A stretch of DNA of 59,880 nt, from positions 81,439 through 141,318 of the forward strand of contig CADECM010000004.1 in the NCBI GenBank assembly GCA_902825845.1, written 5' to 3'. The position numbers were made by a program, and so were the translations under genes. Shown one piece after another: positions 24,278 to 33,084 of the stretch. A model generated the notes under the pieces. That model was given only the letters and a program-made list of their open reading frames with translations. It ran no database searches and had not been told where the DNA came from. This stretch comes from an uncultured beta proteobacterium. Lineage in GTDB: Bacteria; Pseudomonadota; Gammaproteobacteria; Burkholderiales; SG8-41. Within the stretch, counting starts at the first letter, position 1; every line of letters starts with the position of its first letter.

Positions 24278-25531
24278 CTAGTTCAAAAAGTTCCGCGGAT
24301 CGGAAATCGTCCCCGCAATTGCCGATGCCGCCACCGTCGCCGGCGACGCCATGAACACACGCGAACTGGGTTCGCCCATGCGGCCCTTGAAATTGCGCGT
24401 GCTGGAGGTGATGCAGACTTCCTGTTCCGCCAGCACGCCCATGTGGCCGCCGCCGCAGGCACCGCAGGTCGGTGGCGCGATGGTGGCACCGGCGTCCATC
24501 AGGGTGGCGATGGCGCCGCTCTGCATCGCGTCGCGATACACCGTCATCGACGCCGGCACAACGATCAGGCGCACGCCCGGTGCCACACGCCTGCCGCGCA
24601 GAATTGCCGCTGCAAGTTCCAGATCGTCCTGCGTGCCGTTGGCGCAGGAGCCGATGTACGCCTGATCGATGCGCGTGCCTTTGAGTGCGCCGACCGGCTG
24701 TGAATTGTTAACCACGCTATCGGGCAGCGCCACCAGCGGCTCCAACGCGGAGAGGTTCACCCTGCGCACCGCCTTGTATTTTGCGTCTGCGTCGGCCGCA
24801 ACCGGCTCGAACCGCAACGGGGTCCGCGCGCGCACCCACTGCGCGAGCGTGTCATCACATTCGAAGGTGGCAAACTCCGCGGACAGCTCCGCCGACATGG
24901 TGGTGATGGTCTTGCGCGCATTGATCGACAGGCCCGCCACACCGGGGCCGCCGTACTCGACATTCTGCGTGGCATGGTCGCCGTGCACGCCGGCAATCTG
25001 CAGGAAGGCATCCTTGGCGGTGACGGCCTTCGGCAAGGCACCTTCCAGTTCGTAGCGCACAGTCTCCCCGCAGCGAAACCAGGTTTCACCTTTCACTGCG
25101 GCATAGATGATGTCCGGTCCACCCACACCGCGCGCAAGGCAGTTGAACACGCCGCCGCTGCAGGTGTGCGAGTCGCTGCACACCAGCGTCGACCCAGGCA
25201 CCGCATAGCCGTAGTCGGCGACGAGCTGATGACTGATCCCCTGCTCGCGGCCCACGTCGTGCACGCGCTTGATGCCAAAGCGCCGGGCGAACTCGCGCCC
25301 GGTGCGATGCGCGCCGGCCGCGATCTGATTGGGTGCGGGCACGCGATGATCGAACACCACCACGATGCGCTCCGGATCGCACACGCGTTGAATGTCGCGC
25401 CAGTTGCTGGGCACGAAGTTGTTGTCGAACAGGATGATGGTGTCCAGATGCACGGTCACCACGTCGCCCGGCGCCACGATCGCGCGGCCGCTTTTGGCGG
25501 CGAGGATCTTTTCTGCGATGGTCATGCCCAT
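24278..25531 (-). CDS. LeuC-like large subunit of an aconitase-family dehydratase
   Basis: Protein of 417 aa with all 4Fe-4S cluster Cys: one in SCANGTQDD (IGSCANG), two in PTCGACGGGHMG. DSHTCSGG and the GxxGDHATQNVEYGG region give the substrate pocket. It belongs to the archaeal/LeuC2-like group rather than long aconitases. It lies 224 bases upstream of leuD; that gap has no intact gene, only a short minus-strand frame ending LDYLRSRLAIENLI that may be a remnant. The ICL-like gene starts further upstream with a 6-base gap, so the three are probably one operon. Confidence 0.9.
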   Translation of the reverse strand: MGMTIAEKILAAKSGRAIVAPGDVVTVHLDTIILFDNNFVPSNWRDIQRVCDPERIVVVFDHRVPAPNQIAAGAHRTGREFARRFGIKRVHDVGREQGISHQLVADYGYAVPGSTLVCSDSHTCSGGVFNCLARGVGGPDIIYAAVKGETWFRCGETVRYELEGALPKAVTAKDAFLQIAGVHGDHATQNVEYGGPGVAGLSINARKTITTMSAELSAEFATFECDDTLAQWVRARTPLRFEPVAADADAKYKAVRRVNLSALEPLVALPDSVVNNSQPVGALKGTRIDQAYIGSCANGTQDDLELAAAILRGRRVAPGVRLIVVPASMTVYRDAMQSGAIATLMDAGATIAPPTCGACGGGHMGVLAEQEVCITSSTRNFKGRMGEPSSRVFMASPATVAASAIAGTISDPRNFLN

Positions 25532-25537
25532 GGCGGG

Positions 25538-26434
25538 TCAGCCTCCGACAAACCTGGCTTCGATGTCGTCCAGCCGCTTCATGCCCATCAGGTTGTTGAG
25601 TTCCTCAAAGCCCGCGCACAGGTCGGGACGATCCACCGCCAGGTTTTTGCCCATCACCTCTTCCTTGTACACCGCCATCGCGTTCATCATGCCCTTCAAC
25701 GCGGCGGTGGACAGCATGCGCGGATAGCTCACCACCTTGACCCCCACGGCCTCCAGCTCCTTGGGCGTCATCAACGGCGTGGTATTGCGCGAACGCAATC
25801 CCAGGCCCATGTTGACGATCAGCGGCTTGGGCACGTGTTTTGCCACCTGGGCGATGTCTTCCTTCGACAACAATGCATCTGCATATAGGCAGTCGGCGCC
25901 GGCCTCGGCGTAACTACACAGACGGTCTATCGCTTCCTGCACGCCCAGCGGGCCGGCCGCGTCCGTGCGCGAAATGATCACAAAATCGTCGTCACGGCGC
26001 GCGTCAACCGCAGCCTTGACCTTTTGCACCATCTCGGCGGCGGGTATGCACGCCTTCCCGCGCATGTGGCCGCAGCGCTTGGGCCACACCTGGTCTTCGA
26101 ACATCAGCGCCGCCACGCCCGCGCTTTCGAACGCGCGCACCACGAAATGCACATTCATGGCATTACCGTAGCCGGTGTCGGCATCGGCCCGCAACAGCAG
26201 CGTGTCGGTGCAATCGACGAGGCGGCGCGCCGTGTCAAGATTCACTTCGAAGGTCATCACCCCGCGATCGGCCCAGCCCAGCCGGCTCTCGGACACGCCG
26301 GCCCCTGAAATGGCGCCCACCTTGAAACCGGCTGCCTCCACCAGCCGCGTGCTGTAACCGTCATGGACACCCGGAGAAATGATGATGCCGGGTTGTTTCA
26401 ACACCTCGCGAAATTGTCTGCCTCTGCTTGCCAT
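25538..26434 (-). CDS. Isocitrate lyase/PEP mutase superfamily C-C lyase
   Basis: Protein of 298 aa in the ICL/PEPM family. SPGVHDGYSTRLVEAAG opens the barrel; DADTGYGN holds the Mg-binding Asp residues and FEDQVWPKRCGHMRGK carries the K-R-C-G-H loop that includes the catalytic Cys typical of 2-methylisocitrate-, dimethylmalate- or oxaloacetate-type lyases. AGGAG precedes ATG 26434. Together with LeuC/LeuD-like subunits this resembles the dimethylmalate or methylcitrate arrangement: dehydrate/rehydrate, then cleave. Confidence 0.87.
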   Translation of the reverse strand: MASRGRQFREVLKQPGIIISPGVHDGYSTRLVEAAGFKVGAISGAGVSESRLGWADRGVMTFEVNLDTARRLVDCTDTLLLRADADTGYGNAMNVHFVVRAFESAGVAALMFEDQVWPKRCGHMRGKACIPAAEMVQKVKAAVDARRDDDFVIISRTDAAGPLGVQEAIDRLCSYAEAGADCLYADALLSKEDIAQVAKHVPKPLIVNMGLGLRSRNTTPLMTPKELEAVGVKVVSYPRMLSTAALKGMMNAMAVYKEEVMGKNLAVDRPDLCAGFEELNNLMGMKRLDDIEARFVGG

Positions 26435-26595
26435 GATCGTCTCCTGATTTTGGGTGCGGCGATTGTACCTTCCCCCCGGGCGTGCGACTCCGCCGAACGC
26501 GGGTGATGTGCGCCGCGGGTTCGCGTAATAGAATCCGTGCCTGGCACACAAGCTGCGGCGCCGGTGGTTCTTCAACAAACGTCGGGAGATAGTAA

Positions 26596-27579
26596 ATGTT
26601 GAATAAAAACAATTTTGTATATTTCGCATGCTGTTTGCCGCCCGTTTTCGCATCGAGCCCGGCGCAGGCGCAAACGTATCCCGTGAAGCCCGTACGCGTG
26701 ATCGTGCCCTTTCCCGCCGGCGGCGGGCTCGACTTGATCGTTCGGCCGGTGATGCAAAAGATGAGCGAGGGCACCAAACAGCCTTATGTCATGGATTATC
26801 GCGGCGGGGCCAACGGCATCGTGGGCATGGATGTCGGTGCCAAAGCCGCGCCCGACGGCTACACGCTGATCACGTCCACCACCGGCAGCCATACCATCAA
26901 TCCCAATGTGCACGCGAAACTGCCGTTTGACGTGACGCGCGATCTGCTGCCCATCACCAATTTCGCCGAAGCGCCGTTTGTGCTGGTGTGCCACCCCTCG
27001 CTTGCGGTGCGCAATCCGCGCGAACTGGTCGCACTGGCCCGGAGCCGACCGGGTGAACTTAACTACGGCTCGCCCGGCATGGGCGGCATCAATCACCTCG
27101 GCATGGAGCTTTTTGCGCAGCGTGCCGGCGGCCTGCGCCTGCTGCACATCACGTTCAAGGGCAGCGCGCCACTGCTGATCGACGTCATGGGCGGGCACGT
27201 GATGCTGGCCTTTGATTCGATACAGGCCACCTCGCCGCATATCAAAACCGGCAAGCTGCGCCCGCTGGGGATCGCGGACCAGAAGCGTTCGCCGGTGGCG
27301 CCCGATATCCCGACCATCACGGAAGCCGGCGGGCCGGCGGGCTACGAACTCATCTCCTGGTACGGTTTGTCCGCGCCGCGCGGTACGCCGGCGGCGGTCA
27401 TCACCCGTACGCACGCCGAGGCCGCCAAGGCGCTAAAAGATAACCTGTTGCGCGAACGGCTGATATCGACCGGCGTATCGCCGGTAGGCAGCACGCCCGA
27501 CGAGTTCGGCGCGGTGATCAAGGCGGACCTCGCCAAGTGGGCAAACGTGGTTCGCGCGGCGGGCGTGAAGGTACAATGA
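26596..27579 (+). CDS. Bug/TctC-type solute receptor
   Basis: Periplasmic receptor of 327 aa. Typical landmarks: QTYPVKPVRVIVPFPAGGGLD, RGGANGIVGMDVGAKAAPDGYTL, PNVHAKLPFDVTRD, and C-terminal KWANVVRAAGVKVQ. The start ATG has GGGAG seven bases upstream, but the first codons MLNKNNFVYF come from an AT-rich dispersed element and give an odd, weakly basic signal peptide. Divergent from the ICL-like gene, so it may import that pathway's acid. Confidence 0.88.
   Translation: MLNKNNFVYFACCLPPVFASSPAQAQTYPVKPVRVIVPFPAGGGLDLIVRPVMQKMSEGTKQPYVMDYRGGANGIVGMDVGAKAAPDGYTLITSTTGSHTINPNVHAKLPFDVTRDLLPITNFAEAPFVLVCHPSLAVRNPRELVALARSRPGELNYGSPGMGGINHLGMELFAQRAGGLRLLHITFKGSAPLLIDVMGGHVMLAFDSIQATSPHIKTGKLRPLGIADQKRSPVAPDIPTITEAGGPAGYELISWYGLSAPRGTPAAVITRTHAEAAKALKDNLLRERLISTGVSPVGSTPDEFGAVIKADLAKWANVVRAAGVKVQ
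26598..26623 (+). repeat. AT-rich dispersed element at the start of the Bug gene
   Basis: GTTGAATAAAAACAATTTTG then TATAT: a match to the dispersed consensus, encoding NKNNFVY right after the start codon. Confidence 0.5.
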
Positions 27580-27678
27580 GGCACAACAACGCTCGTTGAC
27601 GGCCGCGTGAAGACGGTCATACTGTGTGCGCGGTTTCGGCGCGCACACCGCACGGAAAAATCGCCCCCCCCTTTCATC

Positions 27679-28452
27679 ATGAACGAAACGACACTGCAGT
27701 CCCGGCACTACACGCGTTGGCAGGCCTCCGGCATACACCTGTTGATCAGCGCCGGCATAGCCGCCATCGCACTCTATGTGTTGTTGCGGGTATGGTATCC
27801 CCCGCCGTTTTTTACCGGCGAGGGCGGCAATGATCTGTTGTTTATTCTGATCGCCGTAGACGTGGTGCTCGGCCCGCTGATCACATTGATCATTTTCAAG
27901 TCGGGCAAACCGAGCCTGCGATTTGATCTCACCGTCATCGGGCTGGTTCAGGTGAGCGCGCTGGTTTACGGCCTGCATGTCATGTTCCTGGCGCGGCCGG
28001 TATATGTGGTGCTGGCCCTCGATCAGTTTGAAACGGTGCGCGCCAACGATCTGGAAGACGCCGACATCGCGCAGGCGCCCAACCCCCTGTTTCGGTCGCT
28101 GCCGCTGAGCGGCCCGGTTGTTGTTGCCGTCGACCTGCCGAAGGACATGCAAAAACTGAAGGACATCATCGGCGAAACCCAACAAAGCGGCAAGACGGTC
28201 ACCGTCCTGCCCAAGTACTATGTGCCCTACGCACAGCAGGCACAGCAGGCAGCGGCGCAGGGCCAGCCGCTCGCGCCGGCGATCAAACGGGGCGGCGTGT
28301 TCGCCACGTTGGCACAAGCTTGGCTTGAAAAAGCCGGCCGCAAAGCCGACGGCCTGAGTTTCATTCCGCTGCAGATGCGCCGCGGCATGGGTGCTGTGCT
28401 GATCGACAGCAAGCGCGGCGGCATCGTGACGATGCTGCCGCCCACGCCGTAG
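27679..28452 (+). CDS. TfpX/TfpZ-type pilin accessory-like membrane protein
   Basis: Protein of 257 aa (from ATG 27679). Three N-terminal transmembrane segments (GIHLLISAGIAAIALYVLL, LLFILIAVDVVLGPLITLII, FDLTVIGLVQVSALVYGLHV) are followed by a soluble domain with RPVYVVLALDQFETVRANDLE. This is the layout of TfpX/TfpZ proteins, which help type IV pilin assembly; no pilin gene is adjacent. No clear ribosome site precedes ATG 27679; GTG 27607 is an alternative. A decayed copy of its middle part is found at 35881-36016. Confidence 0.75.
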   Translation: MNETTLQSRHYTRWQASGIHLLISAGIAAIALYVLLRVWYPPPFFTGEGGNDLLFILIAVDVVLGPLITLIIFKSGKPSLRFDLTVIGLVQVSALVYGLHVMFLARPVYVVLALDQFETVRANDLEDADIAQAPNPLFRSLPLSGPVVVAVDLPKDMQKLKDIIGETQQSGKTVTVLPKYYVPYAQQAQQAAAQGQPLAPAIKRGGVFATLAQAWLEKAGRKADGLSFIPLQMRRGMGAVLIDSKRGGIVTMLPPTP

Positions 28453-28583
28453 ATGACGGGCGTGCCGCGCGCGCCGTTCCGTGCCTGACGAACGGTCGCT
28501 GGCGTGCATGCGAGGACGACACGATTCATTCCGCTTATACTCGCGCGGGCTTCACACACTCGGTCAATAGCGGAAATACTTCA

Positions 28584-28622
28584 ATGAGCCACCAACACGC
28601 GCACGCGGGCATGCACGGGTGA
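28584..28622 (+). CDS. His-rich 12-residue leader-type ORF before ynbA
   Basis: ATG AGC CAC CAA... encodes MSHQHAHAGMHG and stops in TGATG, overlapping the ynbA start by one base. A TATACT box at 28536-28541 lies about 40 bases upstream. The size, His content (four of twelve) and overlap suggest translational coupling or a leader peptide, but chance cannot be excluded. Confidence 0.3.
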   Translation: MSHQHAHAGMHG

Positions 28623-29236
28623 TGGTCAGCACCTATCAGCTCAAGTCGCGTTTCCAGTTGCTGCTGCGCCCGCTGGCCACCAGCCTGCATCGCGCGGGCG
28701 TCACTGCGAACCAGGTCACCGTCGGCGCATGCCTGATCTCACTGGCGCTGGGCGCCGCAGCCATTGCGCACCCGGAACATCACCAACTGTTTCTGCTGAT
28801 TGCCTTGTGGTGCCTGCTGCGCATGGCGGCCAACGCGCTGGACGGCATGCTGGCGCGTGAGTTCGGACAGGCGTCGCGCCTTGGCGCCGTCCTGAACGAA
28901 CTGGGCGACGTCATTTCGGATGCGGCGTTGTATCTGCCATTCGCCTGTGTTGCCGGATCCCAGCCGTGGCTGGTTGTCGCCGTGGTGTTGCTTGCCGTAT
29001 TCAGCGAATTCGCGGGCCTACTTGGCGTCACGATTGGCGCCGCGCGCGGCTACGAAGGCCCGATGGGCAAGAGTGACCGCGCGCTGGTGTTCGGTCTCGC
29101 GGCGCTGCTGCTGGGCTGCGGCGTATCCCTTGCCCACTTCATCAACCTGTTGTGGGCCATTACCGCCATTTTGCTGATGTTGACCATTTTCAATCGCGTG
29201 CGCTCGGCGCTTTGCGCGCAACCGGGCAGGCCATGA
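28622..29236 (+). CDS. ynbA: CDP-alcohol phosphatidyltransferase family protein, YnbA-like
   Basis: Membrane protein of 204 aa with several transmembrane segments. The CDP-alcohol phosphatidyltransferase motif is present as N-x2-D-G-x2-A-R-x8-G-x3-N-x3-D (ANALDGMLAREFGQ onward): the first and third of four Asp are Asn. Canonical enzymes need these Asp for metal binding, so activity may be altered or this may be a subfamily trait. It heads a four-gene set matching E. coli ynbABCD by family. ATG 28622 overlaps a short His-rich ORF. Confidence 0.83.
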   Translation: MVSTYQLKSRFQLLLRPLATSLHRAGVTANQVTVGACLISLALGAAAIAHPEHHQLFLLIALWCLLRMAANALDGMLAREFGQASRLGAVLNELGDVISDAALYLPFACVAGSQPWLVVAVVLLAVFSEFAGLLGVTIGAARGYEGPMGKSDRALVFGLAALLLGCGVSLAHFINLLWAITAILLMLTIFNRVRSALCAQPGRP

Positions 29237-30975
29237 CGCGCACGGCCGAAGAACGATTCTTCACCACGCACGATGGCGTCGAGTTGTTTTACCGCCACTG
29301 GCCGGCCGCCGGCGCCCGCAAAGGCATCGTGATTTTCCACCGCGGCCATGAACATTCCGGCCGCCTGCAGCACATTGTCGACGAGCTGCAGCTCGATGAC
29401 ACGGCCATGTTTGCCTGGGATGCCCGCGGACACGGGCGCTCACCCGGCGCACGCGGCGACAGCCCCGGCGTCGCCGCTTCGACACGGGACATTCACTGCT
29501 TCGTGCGCCATATCGCCGCTGCGCACGGCATCCCGATGGAAAACATCGCCGTCATCGGCCAGAGCGTCGGCGCGGTGCTGGTCGCCGCATGGGCCCACGA
29601 CTATGCGCCGCAGGTACGCTGCCTGGTACTGACGGCCCCCGCCTTCAGGGTCAAGCTGTACGTTCCGCTGGCACGGCCTGGCCTGGCGCTGCTCTACAAG
29701 CTTCGCGGCAATTTTTTCGTCACGTCGTACATCAAGGCGCGCTTTCTGACCCGCGACAAGGCGCGTATTCAATCCTATGACGCTGATCCGCTGATCACGC
29801 GCTCGATTTCGGTGCGCATCCTGCTCGGCCTCTACGACGCGGCCGACCGCGTGGTGCCTGACGCACAGGCCATCACGCTGCCGACACAGGTGCTGATTTC
29901 AGGCGACGACTGGGTGGTGCAACAGGCGCCGCAGCGGCAGTTTTATGAAAACCTCGGATCCGCCGTCAAGGAACTGGTCGAACTGCCGGGTTTTTTGCAC
30001 GACACACTCGGCGAAAAGGACCGCCATCTCGCGCTGGACAAAATACGCGCCTTCGTCGGTCGCTGTTATGACGCGCCCGACACAGCACTGTCGCTGCTTG
30101 AATCCGACCAGCGCGGCCCCACCCGGGATGAAGAAATCCGAAACCGGCAGCCGCTGCCCGCCGTTTCGCTGAAGAATCTGCAATACGCGTTCACGCGTCT
30201 GTCGATGCGCACGCTCGGCCGCAGCGCCGAGGGCATACGGCTGGGCCTCGCCACCGGCTTTGACTCCGGGGCCATGCTCGACTACGTCTATCGCAATCAG
30301 GCACGCGGCACGCCGCCGCTGGGCCGGCTGATCGACCGCAACTATCTCGATGCCATCGGCTGGCGCGGCGTACGCATCCGCAAGTCGCACCTGGAACAGG
30401 CCATCGGCTATGCAGCGGGGCAACTGCGCGCGGCAGGCCACCCGCTGCATATCGTCGACATCGCCGCAGGACATGGCCGCTACGTCGTCGACGCCATCCG
30501 GCAATTGCCTGCAATGCCGGATTCTGTGTTGCTGCGCGATTACAGCGACGCCAACGTGCAGGCGGGCACCACGCTGCTGGTGCAGGCGGGCCTCTCCGGC
30601 GTGGCCCGATTTTCCGTCGGCGACGCCTTTGCCGAAAGCGATCTCGCCGCGATCTCGCCCGCGCCGACGCTGGCCATTGCCTCGGGCATCTACGAATTAT
30701 TCCCGGACAACGCCAGGGTGCTGTCATCGTTGCGCGGCCTTGCCCGCACCATGCAAAAAAGCAGCTATCTGATCTACACGGGCCAACCGTGGCATCCGCA
30801 ACTGGAATTCATCGCGCGCACACTCACCAGCCACCGCGACGGACGGGCGTGGGTGATGCGCCGGCGGACGCAGCAGGAACTCGATCAACTGGTGCAGCAC
30901 AGCGGCTTTGTCAAAGTCGAGCAGTGGATCGACGCTTGGGGCATTTTCACGGTCAGCGCGGCCATGCGCGCCTGA
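29233..30975 (+). CDS. ynbC: Fused alpha/beta hydrolase and SAM-methyltransferase-like protein, YnbC-like
   Basis: Protein of 580 aa. The N-terminal half is a lysophospholipase-type alpha/beta hydrolase: FHRGHEHSGRL, then nucleophile G-Q-S-V-G (IGQSVGAVL) and late His in LPGFLHDTLGEKD. The C-terminal half has a Rossmann methyltransferase pattern, IVDIAAGHGRYVVDAI. This fusion is the architecture of YnbC. Its ATG overlaps the ynbA stop (ATGA), indicating translational coupling. It likely edits a lipid made by the YnbA/YnbB pair. Confidence 0.85.
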   Translation: MTRTAEERFFTTHDGVELFYRHWPAAGARKGIVIFHRGHEHSGRLQHIVDELQLDDTAMFAWDARGHGRSPGARGDSPGVAASTRDIHCFVRHIAAAHGIPMENIAVIGQSVGAVLVAAWAHDYAPQVRCLVLTAPAFRVKLYVPLARPGLALLYKLRGNFFVTSYIKARFLTRDKARIQSYDADPLITRSISVRILLGLYDAADRVVPDAQAITLPTQVLISGDDWVVQQAPQRQFYENLGSAVKELVELPGFLHDTLGEKDRHLALDKIRAFVGRCYDAPDTALSLLESDQRGPTRDEEIRNRQPLPAVSLKNLQYAFTRLSMRTLGRSAEGIRLGLATGFDSGAMLDYVYRNQARGTPPLGRLIDRNYLDAIGWRGVRIRKSHLEQAIGYAAGQLRAAGHPLHIVDIAAGHGRYVVDAIRQLPAMPDSVLLRDYSDANVQAGTTLLVQAGLSGVARFSVGDAFAESDLAAISPAPTLAIASGIYELFPDNARVLSSLRGLARTMQKSSYLIYTGQPWHPQLEFIARTLTSHRDGRAWVMRRRTQQELDQLVQHSGFVKVEQWIDAWGIFTVSAAMRA

Positions 30976-30991
30976 CCTGCAGGTGCCGGGC

Positions 30992-32320
30992 ATGACCGAC
31001 GACTTCATCCCGGAACGCCGCCCCTGGAAACGCGCGGCACTGTGGCTGGCCGGCCTCGGCACGCTGTTTTTCTCCAGCTACAACGCGGCCAACTGGCTGG
31101 CCAGCCAGCGGGCGCACGTGCCATCCCTTGTGTTTGCCTGGGAATCGTCGATTCCGTATTGGCCGTGGACCATCGTGCCGTACTGGTCCATTGATCTTTT
31201 TTACTGTGTCTCGTTGTTCATCTGCGCAACGCGGCGCGAACTCGACACCCACGCGCGGCGGCTGCTGGCCGTGCAACTGATCTCCTTCACCCTTTTCGTG
31301 CTGGCGCCACTGCGCTGCACCTTCACCCGTCCGGAAACCACCGGCTTGTTCGGGGCGATGCTCGATGCCTTGCTGCTGTTCGACAAACCGTTCAATCAGG
31401 CGCCGGCACTGCATATTTCACTGCTGGTGATTCTATGGGTGCGCTACGTCAAACATCTGAGCGGCGCATGGCGCTGGCTGTTGCATGGCTGGTTTGTGCT
31501 GATCGGCATTTCCGTGCTGACCACCTATCAGCACCATTTTTTTGATATCCCCACGGGCGCATGGGCCGGGCTGTTCTGTATCTGGCTGTTTCCCGACAAC
31601 GCCAGACCGGTGTTCGCTGCACTCTCGTTCGCCGAAGACCGACAGCGGCGGCAGCTCGCGCTGCGTTACCTCGCTGCCACCGCCATTCTTGCCGGCGCAG
31701 CTGTCTTGTGGAGCGGCTGGGCACTGTGGCTGTTGTGGGTGGCAGGCGCCTTGCTGCTGGTCGCGCTGATATACGCCTGCCTCGGCCCCACGGCGTTTCA
31801 GAAGGATGCGGATGGCCGCATGTCGCTGGCCAGCCGCTTATTGCTTGCACCTTACCTGGCGGGGGCATGGCTGAACTCACGCTGGTGGACGCGGCGCGCG
31901 CCGGCGCCTCGCGCGGTCGTGCCGCAGGTGTGGATCGGACGCATGCCCGGGCATGCGCAAGACTTGCCGGCCGGCGTACGTGGGCTGGTCGATGTCTGTG
32001 CCGAGTTGCCATGCCCGGTGTCGACCCGCAACTATGTGCATTTTCCGCTGCTGGACCTGGTGCCGCTCACCGCACAGCAACTGGCCGACACGGCACAAGG
32101 GATTGCACGGCTGGTGGCCGCGGGTCCCATTCTGGTGTGCTGCGCGCTGGGCTATTCACGCAGCGCGGCGAGCGTCGCGGCATGGCTGATTGTCAGCGGC
32201 CGCGCGCATTCCGCGGACGAAGCCATCGCCAGCATAGACGCCCGTGCCCATGTCGTGTTCAGCAGGGCGCAGCGCCAGGCGCTCGATCAGCTGGCACGCA
32301 CGCAGCGGCGCTCGCCCTGA
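30992..32320 (+). CDS. ynbD: PAP2-like and dual-specificity phosphatase fusion, YnbD-like
   Basis: Membrane protein of 442 aa. The N-terminal part has about six membrane segments with a PAP2-like QHHFFDIPTGAWAG motif. The C-terminal domain is a dual-specificity phosphatase with P-loop C-A-L-G-Y-S-R (VCCALGYSRSAASVAAW), i.e. Cx5R. This matches YnbD, which could dephosphorylate a lipid phosphate or phosphatidylglycerophosphate-like intermediate. ATG 30992 lies 17 bases after ynbC; the next gene overlaps its stop. Confidence 0.86.
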   Translation: MTDDFIPERRPWKRAALWLAGLGTLFFSSYNAANWLASQRAHVPSLVFAWESSIPYWPWTIVPYWSIDLFYCVSLFICATRRELDTHARRLLAVQLISFTLFVLAPLRCTFTRPETTGLFGAMLDALLLFDKPFNQAPALHISLLVILWVRYVKHLSGAWRWLLHGWFVLIGISVLTTYQHHFFDIPTGAWAGLFCIWLFPDNARPVFAALSFAEDRQRRQLALRYLAATAILAGAAVLWSGWALWLLWVAGALLLVALIYACLGPTAFQKDADGRMSLASRLLLAPYLAGAWLNSRWWTRRAPAPRAVVPQVWIGRMPGHAQDLPAGVRGLVDVCAELPCPVSTRNYVHFPLLDLVPLTAQQLADTAQGIARLVAAGPILVCCALGYSRSAASVAAWLIVSGRAHSADEAIASIDARAHVVFSRAQRQALDQLARTQRRSP

Positions 32321-33084
32321 TGCACGACCATGCGGAACTGTGGTTGAGCGGCGCCATCACCGCTGTGCTGATTCTGGCGTCGGGTATCGGCTTGCTGCTG
32401 AAAGTGCGGATTGCGCATGGCCTGCCGCACGCCGGCATCGACAATCTGCGCGCGCGCATCCGCTCCTGGTGGATCATGGCCGCCCTATTGGGTGGGGCCC
32501 TGTGGTTGGGCACGCTGGCGACCTGGGCGCTGTTTGCCATCGTGTCGTGGATCGCGCTGCGCGAGTTTCTGGCAACACCCGGCGTATCGCCACTGCGCGC
32601 ATGGCTTACCGGCGGATTCATCTGCGTGGGATGCATCGCCTTCCTGCCCGCGGTGCTGACGCTTGAGATTCCCGGCCACGAGGGGCGCAACGCGCTGCTG
32701 CTCGCCTATGTGATACTGGTCAGCCAGTCCAGCGATGTTCTGCAATACGTGTGGGGCAAGCTTCTCGGCAGACACCCGATTGCTCCCGCAATCTCGCCGT
32801 CAAAAACCATTGAGGGCTTTCTCGGCGGCGTCTTCTGCGCCACCCTGCTTGGCACCGGCTTGTGGTGGATCACGCCGTTTTCAGCCGCGCAGTCGGCGCT
32901 GATATCACTGACAATTGCACTGCTGGGTTTTGCCGGCGGACTCTACCTCTCCGCGCAGAAGCGCAAACGCGGCATCAAGGACTGGAGCAACCTGATCCGC
33001 GGCCATGGCGGGATGCTGGACCGGCTTGATTCGCTGTGGCTACCCGCGCCGTTTTTCTATGCGTTGGTCAGGTACGCCGCGTGA
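32320..33084 (+). CDS. ynbB: Phosphatidate cytidylyltransferase family protein, YnbB-like
   Basis: Membrane protein of 254 aa with the CdsA signature SxxDxxxYxxGxxxG-type: SQSSDVLQYVWGKLLGRHPI then ISPSKTIEGFLGG. It should make CDP-diacylglycerol or a related CDP-lipid for YnbA. The ATG overlaps the ynbD stop (TGATG). The set is in order A-C-D-B rather than A-B-C-D of E. coli. The C terminus overlaps the convergent NTF2-like gene by 17 bases. Confidence 0.86.
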   Translation: MHDHAELWLSGAITAVLILASGIGLLLKVRIAHGLPHAGIDNLRARIRSWWIMAALLGGALWLGTLATWALFAIVSWIALREFLATPGVSPLRAWLTGGFICVGCIAFLPAVLTLEIPGHEGRNALLLAYVILVSQSSDVLQYVWGKLLGRHPIAPAISPSKTIEGFLGGVFCATLLGTGLWWITPFSAAQSALISLTIALLGFAGGLYLSAQKRKRGIKDWSNLIRGHGGMLDRLDSLWLPAPFFYALVRYAA

